DNA from: Pseudomonas sp. G.S.17
GTDB lineage: Bacteria > Pseudomonadota > Gammaproteobacteria > Pseudomonadales > Pseudomonadaceae
NCBI RefSeq assembly: GCF_038096165.1
Contig: NZ_CP151076.1
Location: forward strand, 930,001 to 994,000
Direction: 5' to 3'
Length of the DNA stretch: 64,000 bases
The position numbers and the translations under genes are program-made. The notes under the pieces were generated by a model. It was not told the DNA's origin, ran no database searches, and saw only the letters and a program-made list of their open reading frames with translations. This document shows, in pieces, positions 18,647 to 27,409 of this stretch (position 1 is its first letter; each line of letters starts with the position of its first letter).

Positions 18647-20242
18647 CTACTTCACCCTGGTAGTGGCGAAGTTGTTATTGGTCAGCGGGCTGATTTGATA
18701 GCCTTCGACGTTCTTGCGCATTGCAGTAAACAGTTTCGGATACGCCAGGCTTATCCATGGCAGGTCCTTGCGCGCGATTTGCTGCGCTTGCTCGTACAAG
18801 GCGGCGCGTTCGGCCGGATCGGTCTTCTCCCGAGCCTTGGAAATCGCTTCCTCAAATGCCTTGTTGCACCAGCGCGCGTAATTTTCACCATTACTGGCCG
18901 CAGCGCAACTCAGGTTTGGCGTCAGGAAGTTATCCGGGTCGCCGTTGTCGCCGGCCCAGCCTGCAAACACCATGTCATGTTCGCCACCTTTGGCGCGTTT
19001 GAGCATCTCGCCCCATTCCAGCACCCGCAGATTGAGCTTGATCCCGACTTTCGCAAGATCCGCCTGCATCATTTGCGCGCCCAGGGCCGGGTTCGGGTTG
19101 GTCACCGCACCGCCATTGCGCAGGAACAGACTGAATTCGTAGCCTTCCGGTACGCCTGCTTCCTTAAGCAGCGAACGTGCCTTGTCCAGATCATGCGGTG
19201 GATTCTGGATGTCAGCGGCATAACCCAACAGTGTAGGCGGGTAAGGGTTTACGCCTTCAGTGGCCTTGCCCTCGCCAAACAGCGCCTTGATGTACGCCTT
19301 TTTATCGAAAGCCATATTGATCGCTTCACGCACCCGCACATCACTGAGGTATTTATGTGTGGTGTTGATCGCGATGTAACTGGTCATCATGGCTTCCATC
19401 TCGTCGATCTTGAGATTGGGGTCAGCCTTGATGCTGGTGATGTCGTCCGGCTTCGGATAAAGCGCAACCTGGCATTCGTTCGCCTTGAGCTTCTGCAAGC
19501 GCACATTGCTGTCCAGCGTAATGGCGAAAATCAGCGCCTCGCTGGGCACCACACCCTTCCAGTAATCAGGGTTGGCTTTATATCGGACTTGGGCGTCCTT
19601 GGCATAGCGGGTCAGGATGAACGGGCCTGTGCCAATGGGCTTGCTGTTCAGTTCGGCGGTCTTGCCAGCCTTGAGCAGCTGGTCGGCGTATTCGGCCGAG
19701 TAAATCGAAGTGAACGGCATCGCCAGGTCGCGCAGGAACGGCGATTCCGGGCGCGCCAGGGTGAACCTGACGGTGTGGTCGTCGAGTTTTTCGATGTTTT
19801 TCACCAGGTCATTGAAGCCCATGCTTTCAAAGTACGGGAAGCCGGTGAGGGATTTTGCATGCCAGGGATGCTTGGGGTCCAGCTGGCGCTGAAAGCTCCA
19901 CAACACATCGTCGGCGTTCATTTCCCGGGTCGGCTTGAAGTAATCGGTGGTCTGGAACTTGACGCCCTTGCGCAGGTGGAAGGTGTACGTCAGGCCGTCT
20001 TCACTGATGTCCCAGCTTTCCGCCAGGTTTGGTTCGGTGTCCGTGGTGCCGGGCTTGAACGCGACCAGCTTGTCGAAGAGGGTTTCTGCCGTGGCATCGG
20101 CGGTAACCGCTGTCGTGTACTGAACGATATCAAAGCCTTCGGGGCTGGCTTCGGTGCAGACCACCAAGGGTTTTGCCGAGACGCCGACTGCGACGCTGAA
20201 CAGTGCCAGGGCAATCGAGTTGCGTAGTGATAACAGTTTCAA
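18647..20242 (-). CDS. Peptide-binding protein adjacent to dppB (DppA4-like)
   Basis: A 531-residue periplasmic solute-binding protein of family 5. The signal peptide LLSLRNSIALALFSVAVGVSA is followed by the mature start KPLVVCTEASPEGFD. Family landmarks are GTGPFILTRY, the VRLQKLK-NECQVALYP block and GDNGDPDNFL. I place the start at a TTG (20242) with a strong GGAGGG site 8 nt upstream; the open frame continues to 20281 without a signal-like beginning. It is the most divergent of the four binding proteins here (EMLKRAKGGEHDMVFAGWAG). By position it corresponds to PAO1 PA4502 (DppA4). Confidence 0.9.
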   Translation of the reverse strand: MKLLSLRNSIALALFSVAVGVSAKPLVVCTEASPEGFDIVQYTTAVTADATAETLFDKLVAFKPGTTDTEPNLAESWDISEDGLTYTFHLRKGVKFQTTDYFKPTREMNADDVLWSFQRQLDPKHPWHAKSLTGFPYFESMGFNDLVKNIEKLDDHTVRFTLARPESPFLRDLAMPFTSIYSAEYADQLLKAGKTAELNSKPIGTGPFILTRYAKDAQVRYKANPDYWKGVVPSEALIFAITLDSNVRLQKLKANECQVALYPKPDDITSIKADPNLKIDEMEAMMTSYIAINTTHKYLSDVRVREAINMAFDKKAYIKALFGEGKATEGVNPYPPTLLGYAADIQNPPHDLDKARSLLKEAGVPEGYEFSLFLRNGGAVTNPNPALGAQMMQADLAKVGIKLNLRVLEWGEMLKRAKGGEHDMVFAGWAGDNGDPDNFLTPNLSCAAASNGENYARWCNKAFEEAISKAREKTDPAERAALYEQAQQIARKDLPWISLAYPKLFTAMRKNVEGYQISPLTNNNFATTRVK

Positions 20243-20315
20243 TAGGAACCCTCCATTAGATAACGCCTGTGAGCCGGGCATGCGCTGGGCGCCCGCCCGG
20301 CCTTGTCGATAACGC

Positions 20316-21695
20316 TTACAGGATGTTGAACGGAATGGTGGTGACCAGACGGAACTCGTTCAGGCTGCCATCAGCCTGGAATTCACTGGCGCGGTGCGTG
20401 GTGTAGGTCGCGCGTACAGCGGTGGCCTTGAGCGGGCCGTCTTGTACGGTATACGAAGTACCTACGCCATATTCGTAGTGTTTTTCGCCGTCCATGCTCT
20501 TCACGTCATAGGCAGTACCTTTGTAATGCGTACCGTCGATGCCCCAGCCGCGCGCCTGGTAAACGTTGAACTTCAGGCCCGGCACGCCGTATTCGGCCAT
20601 GTTCAGCACGTAGCCGATCTGCAGGGATTTCTCGTTCGGGCCGTTGAAGTCCGAGAGCAGGGAGTTGGCCAGGAAGATGGCGTTGGTTTCGTGGGCGTAG
20701 TCGAAGTATTCGTCGCCTTCGACTTCCTGATACGCGAGCGTCAGGCTGTGCGCCTTGTGAGTCGCGGTGAACGACAGGCTGTACGTGTCGTTGTCGATAG
20801 GGCCGAGCTTGCGCTGGCCGGCATCCTTGGTCTTGTAGTAGTTCAGGTTGGTGCTCAGGCCCACTACATCGGTGTCACCCAGTTCGTGGGTGAAGGCGAA
20901 GTAGTATTGATGCCAGAAGTCTTCGACGTTCGAGGCGTAGAAGCTGGTGGTCAGGCTCTCGAACGGCTTGTAGTCAACGCCGGCCATGTCGATGCGATCG
21001 GCAAAGGCGGTGGTGCTGGCGTATTCGGAGCGGAACTTGGTCAGGCTCTGTTCGGTACGCGGCGAAACGCGGTCGAAGCTACCGGCCTGGAACGACAGGT
21101 TGTTGAACTCGTCGCTCTTGAGGGCGAAACCGTTGAAGCTCGATGGCAGCGCACGGTTGCCGATGTAGGCGATCACAGGCGTGTTCACCGACTGGCGGCC
21201 GCCGGTCAGGGTGGTGTTGGAGATCCGCGCCTTGACGTTGGCCAGGCCCATTTTGCTCCACTGACCCACGGCGTCGCCGTCGTTTTCGGTCAGGGTACGG
21301 TTCGAACCGCCAGCCATGTCCTTGCGGTCACGGTCCAGGGCGATGGCGTTGTATAGCGCCATTTCGGTGCTGAAACCTACGGTGCCCTGAGTGAAGCCCG
21401 AGGTGTAGTCAACGATGGTGCCCTGCACCCAGTTGATCCGACGCGAGGTTGGCGTTGGAGTGTCGCCGCCCTTGCGATAAGAGAAGCTGGTGTCGCGACG
21501 GGCCAGCTCGTTGGCGTACCAGTTGCGCGTGGTTCCGGTCAGGTGCTGGTCTTCGAAGAAGCCATTGGCTTCTCCCTGTGCGCTTTTCGAGCTCAGCTCG
21601 GTGGGCACGAATGCCTGGCTGGTTGGTTCTGCCTGGACCATTGCGCTCAAGGTGGCGATGGACAAGGCGAATGCAGCGGTGTTGACTTTCTTCAC
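20316..21695 (-). CDS. opdP: OprD-family porin OpdP (dipeptide porin)
   Basis: A 459-residue outer-membrane barrel of the OprD/OccD family. The signal peptide is VKKVNTAAFALSIATLSAMVQA. Typical motifs are GFFEDQHLTGTTRNWYANEL, RRINWVQGTIVDYTSGFTQG and a PFNIL C-terminus. The start is a GTG at 21695 with GGGAG 7 nt upstream; the frame is open another 267 nt, but that part is noncoding-like. Sitting inside the dpp cluster as in PAO1 (PA4501), it probably admits dipeptides, such as glycine-glutamate, to the binding proteins. Confidence 0.93.
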   Translation of the reverse strand: MKKVNTAAFALSIATLSAMVQAEPTSQAFVPTELSSKSAQGEANGFFEDQHLTGTTRNWYANELARRDTSFSYRKGGDTPTPTSRRINWVQGTIVDYTSGFTQGTVGFSTEMALYNAIALDRDRKDMAGGSNRTLTENDGDAVGQWSKMGLANVKARISNTTLTGGRQSVNTPVIAYIGNRALPSSFNGFALKSDEFNNLSFQAGSFDRVSPRTEQSLTKFRSEYASTTAFADRIDMAGVDYKPFESLTTSFYASNVEDFWHQYYFAFTHELGDTDVVGLSTNLNYYKTKDAGQRKLGPIDNDTYSLSFTATHKAHSLTLAYQEVEGDEYFDYAHETNAIFLANSLLSDFNGPNEKSLQIGYVLNMAEYGVPGLKFNVYQARGWGIDGTHYKGTAYDVKSMDGEKHYEYGVGTSYTVQDGPLKATAVRATYTTHRASEFQADGSLNEFRLVTTIPFNIL

Positions 21696-21858
21696 GGTGA
21701 CGCTCCCTTTACTGCTCTTATAAACGCCAGTTTTTTTGGTCTGGCTTGAAGGCGCCGAACTTATGGCCCGGCTTTTTTTTATCGAAAACATGAATCTCTG
21801 GAACAGCGGAGCGCGCCGCCTGCGATAAAGGCAGCGAGCTCCAGATGGATCAACGTAG

Positions 21859-23454
21859 TTATTCGGCGATGCTGACGCCGGAGAAGTTGTTGCGACCGAA
21901 CGGACTGACGTGGAAACCCTGAACTTCAGCGCGCAATGGCTGATTGACCGTTGAGTGTGCAATCGGCGTGATCGGCACTTGCTGCTTCAGGTACTGCTGC
22001 GCCTGTTTGTACAGGTCGATACGCTGAGTCTTGTCGGCGGTGGCAACGGCGGCTTTGACCAGGGCGTCGTATTTTTCGTCGCACCACATCGAGTAGTTGT
22101 TGCCGCCAATCGATGCGCAGCTGTACAGCGTGCCGAGCCAGTTATCCGGATCACCGTTGTCGCCGGTCCAGCCAATCAGCGAGATATCGTGTTCGCCGTT
22201 CTTGGTGCGCTTGAGGTATTCGCCCCATTCATAGCTGACGATCTTGACCTTGATGCCGACCTTGGCCCAATCGGCCTGGAGCATTTCAGCCATCAACTTG
22301 GCGTTCGGGTTGTACGGACGCTGTACCGGCATGGCCCAGAGGGTCAGCTCGGTGCCTTCCTTGATGCCAGCGGCGCGCAGCAGCTCTTTGGCTTTTTCCG
22401 GGTTGTAGCCCGCGTCCTTGATGGTGTCGTCGTAAGACCATTGGGTCGGCGGCATGGCATTGACGGCCAGCTGGCCCGCGCCCTGGTAGACGGCGTTGAT
22501 GATGGCCTGTTTGTTCACGGCCATATCCAGCGCCTGACGCACTTGCAGGTTGCCCAACGGTTCATGACGCACGTTGTACGAGATATAGCCGAGATTGAAA
22601 CCAGCTTGTTCGATGACCTTCAGTTGTTTGTCTTCCTTGAGCGCGTGAACGTCGGCTGGACGTGGGTTGAGCGTCACCTGGCATTCATTCTTCTTGAGCT
22701 TTTGCAGGCGCACCGAAGCGTCGGTGTTGATCGCAAAAATCAGCTGGTCGATCTTGACCCGGCTCGGGTCCCAGAACTCTTTGTTGCCCTTGTAGCGGAT
22801 CTGCGAATCTTTCTGATAACGCTGAAATACGAACGGCCCCGTACCGATTGGCTGCTGGTTGATATCGCGCATATTGCCGGCAGCGAGCAGTTGATCGGCG
22901 TATTCGGCGGACAGAATCGACGCGAAGTTCATCGCCACGTTCTGGATGAAAGCGGCATCGACCTTGTTGAGGGTGAAGACCACGGTCAGCGGAGCGGTTT
23001 TCTCCACGGACTTGATGTTCTTGTTCAGGCCCATGCTGCTGAAGTACGGAAATTCGGTCGGGTAAGCAACGCGAAATGGATGATCCGGCTTGAGCATGCG
23101 GTTGAAGGTGAACAGCACGTCGTCCGCATTGAAATCGCGGCTCGGTTTGAAAACGGCATTGCTATGGAATTTCACCCCTTCGCGCAGGTGAAAGGTGTAG
23201 ACCAGACCGTCTTGCGAGACGTCCCACTTGGTCGCCAGCGCCGGAACCACGCCGGTGCCGCCTTGTTCGAATTCGGTGAGCCGGTTATAGATCGGCTCGG
23301 CTGCATCGTTGTCGGTGCCCGAAGTGTATTGGGCAATGTCAAAACCGGCGGGGCTGCCTTCAGAGCAGAACACCAGGCTGCTGGCGGCCTGGGCGAACGG
23401 TGCGCTGGCCAGGCCAAGCCCGAACACTGACGCCATGACGATATTTTTATTCAT
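21859..23454 (-). CDS. Dipeptide-binding protein (DppA-like, third in operon)
   Basis: A 531-residue family-5 binding protein. The signal peptide is MNKNIVMASVFGLGLASAPFAQA and the mature protein starts with ASSLVFCSEGSPAGFD. It has GTGPFVFQRYQKDSQIRYK and a GDNGDPDNWLG motif with nearby cysteines. Its site is AAGGAG. It is close to the paralogues at 23778 and 25691, less so to the one at 18647, so local duplication is likely. It presumably widens the peptide range of the single DppBCDF machine. Confidence 0.92.
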   Translation of the reverse strand: MNKNIVMASVFGLGLASAPFAQAASSLVFCSEGSPAGFDIAQYTSGTDNDAAEPIYNRLTEFEQGGTGVVPALATKWDVSQDGLVYTFHLREGVKFHSNAVFKPSRDFNADDVLFTFNRMLKPDHPFRVAYPTEFPYFSSMGLNKNIKSVEKTAPLTVVFTLNKVDAAFIQNVAMNFASILSAEYADQLLAAGNMRDINQQPIGTGPFVFQRYQKDSQIRYKGNKEFWDPSRVKIDQLIFAINTDASVRLQKLKKNECQVTLNPRPADVHALKEDKQLKVIEQAGFNLGYISYNVRHEPLGNLQVRQALDMAVNKQAIINAVYQGAGQLAVNAMPPTQWSYDDTIKDAGYNPEKAKELLRAAGIKEGTELTLWAMPVQRPYNPNAKLMAEMLQADWAKVGIKVKIVSYEWGEYLKRTKNGEHDISLIGWTGDNGDPDNWLGTLYSCASIGGNNYSMWCDEKYDALVKAAVATADKTQRIDLYKQAQQYLKQQVPITPIAHSTVNQPLRAEVQGFHVSPFGRNNFSGVSIAE

Positions 23455-23739
23455 GATGCTCCTTATCCTTCAACGAGTGAGCAACGAACGCGGGACGAAC
23501 TGAAATCGTCCATCGTTAATCGCTGACAAAAGGAAAACTCCAATCCGGAATTCTTCCTGATTGTTTTTATAGGGGTAATGGCAATTACTGCCGGCGTCGA
23601 AGGTATGTCGGTCAGCCAATACAGTAAATGGAAATTATGCCGACGCAGTTCGTAGGAATAAGTCGTCTATAAAGTAGGAAATTTCCATATGGAAACAAAT
23701 TGCCACTTGTCGAATAACTTTCTCTTAACGGCTGATAAA

Positions 23740-23771
23740 TGTAATTGCGCCACAGTAGTGGCGCAATTACA
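23740..23771 (-). terminator. Perfect 14-bp hairpin between two binding-protein genes
   Basis: TGTAATTGCGCCAC and its exact complement flank a 4-nt loop, 6 nt after the stop of the upstream gene (on the minus strand). The following T run is short (TTTAT), so it may work as a leaky terminator or as a 3' stabiliser that gives unequal expression along the operon. Confidence 0.75.
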
Positions 23772-23777
23772 TCATTG

Positions 23778-25406
23778 TTACTTGCCGCTAACGCTGACGC
23801 CGTAGAAGGAGTTCAGACCAAACGGGCTGATCTTGAAGTCCTGAACGGAGGTACGCATAGGCTGGTAAACCGTCGAGTGCGCGATAGGCGTCATCGGTAC
23901 GGCTTCCTTGAGGAGGTGTTGCGCCTGTTTGTACAGTTCGGTGCGCTTGGCCTGATCCGGAGTTTCCTTGGCCTGGTGGATCAAGGTATCGAACGGCTTG
24001 TCACACCATTTGGCAAAGTTGTTGCCGTTGACGGCATCACAGCCAAACAGGGTGCCGAGCCAGTTGTCCGGATCACCATTGTCGCCGCTCCAGCCAATCA
24101 GCATGGCGCCGTTTTCGCCAGCCTTGGCGCGCTTGATGTACTCGCCCCATTCATAGCTGACGATCTTGGCGTTGATACCGATCTTCTTCCAGTCGGACTG
24201 GAGCATTTCGGCCATCAACTTGGCGTTCGGGTTGTAAGGACGCTGAACCGGCATCGCCCACAGGGTGATTTCGGTACCTTCCTTGACGCCCGCCTGCTTG
24301 AGCAGCGCCTTGGCTTTTTCAACATCAAACGGAGCATCTTTGATGGTGGTGTCATACGACCATTGGGTCGGCGGCATGGCATTTACAGCCAGTTGGCCCG
24401 CGCCCTGATACACGGCATCGATGATGCCTTGCTTGTTCACGGCCATGTCCAGCGCCTGACGTACTTCCTTGATGGCCAGAGGGTTTGGCTTGTCGTCACC
24501 CTTGATCTTGTCCATCGTGTTGTAGGCGATGTAACCCAGGTTGAAGCCTGCCTGATCCGGCATCTTCAGCTCTTTGTCGGCCTTGAGTGGCGCAAGGTCG
24601 GCTGGACGTGGGTAAGCAGTGATCTGGCATTCGCCTTTCTTCAGCTTTTGCGCACGTACCGACGCGTCGGTGGTGATAGCGAAGATCAGGTTGTCGATCT
24701 TCACGTCTTCAGGCTTCCAGTAATCCTTGTTGCCGGTGTAGCGGATGTTGGAGTCTTTCTGGTAGCTCTTGAACACGAACGGGCCAGTGCCGATCGGCTT
24801 CTGGTTGATGTCCGCAGCCTTGCCTTCCTTGAGCAATTGCGCAGCGTATTCAGCGGACTGAATAGAGGCAAAGCTCATTGCCATGTTCTGGATGAACGCA
24901 GCATCAACGGTTTTCAGGACAAACTTGACCGTGTGGTCGTCGACTTTTTCGATCTTGGCGATGTTGGTGTCCATGGCCATGTCGGTGAAGTACGGGAATT
25001 CGGTCGGGTACGCTTTGCGGAACGGCATATCCTTGTCAATCATGCGATTGAACGTGAACAGCACGTCATCGGCATTGAACGTGCGGGTAGGCTTGAAGTA
25101 AGGCGTGGTGTGGAACTTGACGCCTTCACGCAAATGGAAGGTGTAGGTCAGCACGTCGGGAGAGATATCCCAGCTGGTGGCCAGACCTGGCACAACTGCG
25201 GTACCGCCACGTTCGAACTGGCTCAAACGGTTGAAAATGGTTTCTGCCGCTGCGTCGAAGTCAGTACCAGTGGTGTACTGGCCTGGGTCGAAACCGGCCG
25301 GGCTGCCTTCGGAGCAGAACACAAGGTTCGATGCTGCCTGGGCGAAAGGAGCTGCAGCAAGCAAACCTGCGCTGAGTAGAAACGGAATGACCGCTTGTTT
25401 GAGCAT
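23778..25406 (-). CDS. Dipeptide-binding protein (DppA-like, second in operon)
   Basis: A 542-residue family-5 solute-binding protein. The signal peptide is LKQAVIPFLLSAGLLAAAPFAQA and the mature start ASNLVFCSEGSPAGFD. Landmarks are GTGPFVFKSYQKDSNIRY and GDNGDPDNWLGTLFGC. The start at 25406 is chosen over 25427 because it gives a regular signal peptide and has TGAGG upstream. The 323 bp after it (23455-23777) hold the hairpin and AT-rich DNA but no gene. Confidence 0.92.
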   Translation of the reverse strand: MLKQAVIPFLLSAGLLAAAPFAQAASNLVFCSEGSPAGFDPGQYTTGTDFDAAAETIFNRLSQFERGGTAVVPGLATSWDISPDVLTYTFHLREGVKFHTTPYFKPTRTFNADDVLFTFNRMIDKDMPFRKAYPTEFPYFTDMAMDTNIAKIEKVDDHTVKFVLKTVDAAFIQNMAMSFASIQSAEYAAQLLKEGKAADINQKPIGTGPFVFKSYQKDSNIRYTGNKDYWKPEDVKIDNLIFAITTDASVRAQKLKKGECQITAYPRPADLAPLKADKELKMPDQAGFNLGYIAYNTMDKIKGDDKPNPLAIKEVRQALDMAVNKQGIIDAVYQGAGQLAVNAMPPTQWSYDTTIKDAPFDVEKAKALLKQAGVKEGTEITLWAMPVQRPYNPNAKLMAEMLQSDWKKIGINAKIVSYEWGEYIKRAKAGENGAMLIGWSGDNGDPDNWLGTLFGCDAVNGNNFAKWCDKPFDTLIHQAKETPDQAKRTELYKQAQHLLKEAVPMTPIAHSTVYQPMRTSVQDFKISPFGLNSFYGVSVSGK

Positions 25407-25690
25407 GGTGGCCTCAGTTGTTGTCATTTTTTAAGAGAGGGAATGACCTTGTGAGTCAGACCTGAGTGATAGTTATGCAGGGGCCATACCCAAAGCAAGA
25501 TCCTGACGTCAAAGAAGACACAATGTGTGGCACGAGCGTACACGAATGTCGCAAAAGTATAATTATTGGCGCATTTGATCGTTTGCGCGTCGCAATCGGG
25601 AATGTTTTACGCACCAACTGCGCGCAACCGATCGTGGTGATTGCACCCGGTTAGCGCGCGAGTGTTACCAATATTTTGGATTGGTCCGGC

Positions 25691-27292
25691 TTATTGGCTC
25701 AGGCTGACCCCATAAAAAGGTGTCAGGCCGAACGGGCTCAATTTGAAGTCCTGGACTTCCTTGCGCATCGGCTGGAAGACCTTGGAATTGGCAATCGGCG
25801 TGATCGGCACCTGGGCCTTGAGAATGTGCTGGGCCTGTTGGTAAAGCTTGATTCGCTCGTCGCGATTGGTGGTCAGCTTGGCCTGTTGCACCAGTTTGTC
25901 GTAGGCCGGATCACACCATTTGGCGTAGTTGCTGCCCTTGACCGCCGCGCAGCTGTACAACACGCCGAGCCAGTTGTCCGGATCGCCATTGTCGCCCGTC
26001 CAGCCGTAGATCATCACGTCGTGCTCGCCCGCCTTGGCGCGCTTGATGTATTCGCCCCATTCATAACTGACGATGTTGGCCTTGATGCCGATCTTCGACC
26101 AGTCGGCCTGAATCATCTGCGCCGACATGCGTGCGTTGGGGTTCGACGCGCGCTGGACGGTCATGGCCCACAGGTTGATCTGGGTGCCTGGCGCGATGCC
26201 GGCTTCCTTGAGTAGCTCTTTGGCCTTGGTCGGGTCGTATGGCGCGTCTTTTACGGTTGGGTCGTAGCTCCACTGGCCCGGCGGGATGGCGTTCTCGGCC
26301 AATTGGCCGGCGCTCTGGTAAACCGCCTTGATGATCGCCGGCTTGTCGATGGCCATGTCCAGCGCCTGACGCACCTTGAGTTGATCCAGTGGCGCGTGGG
26401 TCACGTTATAAGCCAGGAATCCCAGGTTGAAGCCGGGCTGGCTCAACACCTTGAGGTTCGGGTCTTTCTGCATCAGTTCGATGTCTTGCGGGCGCGGATA
26501 ACCGCTGACCTGGCATTCGCCGGCCTTGAGCTTCTGCAACCGCACGGCAGCGTCGCTGTTGATCGAGAAAATCAGGTGATCGAGTTTGACGTCCTCGGGT
26601 TTCCAGTACGCCTTGTTGGCGTCGTAGCGAATCTGCGTGTCCTTCTGATAACGCTTGAACACGAACGGGCCGGTGCCAATCGGCTTCTGGTTGATCTCTT
26701 CGGCCTTGCCCTGCTTGAGCAACTGGTCGGCGTATTCGGCGGACTGGATCGAGGCAAAGCTCATCGCCAGGTTCTGCACGAAAGCGGCGTCAATGTTGTT
26801 CAGGTTGAACGTGACGGTCTGGTCGTCGACCTTTGTCACGCTCTTGATGGTTTTGTTCATGTCCATGTCGGTGAAATAGGGCGACTCGGACGGGTAAGCC
26901 TTGCGAAACGGCTGGTTGGCATCCAGCAGCCGATTGAAAGTGAACAGTACGTCGTCGGCGTTGAAATCCCGGCTTGGCTTGAAGTAATCGGTGGTGTGGA
27001 ACTTCACGCCGGGGCGCAGGTGAAAGGTGTACGTCAGGCCGTCGCTGGAAACATCCCAGCGGGTTGCCAGCCCTGGCTCGACTTCAGTGCCGCCACGCTT
27101 GAATTGCGTCAGGCGATTGAACACTGTTTCGGCGGACGCATCGAAATCCGTGCCGCTGGTGTACTGGCTCGGATCGAAGCCTGCGGGGCTGGCTTCCGAG
27201 CAATACACAAGGGTGCTGGCGGCTTGGGCAAAGGGCGCGCAAGCCAGCAGCGCGGTAGTCAGCAACAGCGGTTTGAAGAGCGTCGGTGTCAT
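25691..27292 (-). CDS. Dipeptide-binding protein (DppA-like, first in operon)
   Basis: A 533-residue family-5 binding protein. The signal peptide is LFKPLLLTTALLACAPFAQA and the mature start ASTLVYCSEASPAGFD. The start at 27292 has a GAGGA site; the frame open to 27385 is not needed. It is the promoter-proximal gene of the series. The 284 bp between it and the next binding protein contain no gene; in PAO1 the regulator psdR and a peptidase gene lie within this cluster, and neither is visible here. Confidence 0.92.
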   Translation of the reverse strand: MTPTLFKPLLLTTALLACAPFAQAASTLVYCSEASPAGFDPSQYTSGTDFDASAETVFNRLTQFKRGGTEVEPGLATRWDVSSDGLTYTFHLRPGVKFHTTDYFKPSRDFNADDVLFTFNRLLDANQPFRKAYPSESPYFTDMDMNKTIKSVTKVDDQTVTFNLNNIDAAFVQNLAMSFASIQSAEYADQLLKQGKAEEINQKPIGTGPFVFKRYQKDTQIRYDANKAYWKPEDVKLDHLIFSINSDAAVRLQKLKAGECQVSGYPRPQDIELMQKDPNLKVLSQPGFNLGFLAYNVTHAPLDQLKVRQALDMAIDKPAIIKAVYQSAGQLAENAIPPGQWSYDPTVKDAPYDPTKAKELLKEAGIAPGTQINLWAMTVQRASNPNARMSAQMIQADWSKIGIKANIVSYEWGEYIKRAKAGEHDVMIYGWTGDNGDPDNWLGVLYSCAAVKGSNYAKWCDPAYDKLVQQAKLTTNRDERIKLYQQAQHILKAQVPITPIANSKVFQPMRKEVQDFKLSPFGLTPFYGVSLSQ

Positions 27293-27409
27293 GGAGTCCT
27301 CGCGAAGTGCGGCAATAGCCGTGCCTGAATTTCGACAAACGATAGGCATCGGATAGTGCCGCACAGCGCGGGTTCCCACAAACATCTTGATGTTGCTCTG
27401 CCGGCGTCT

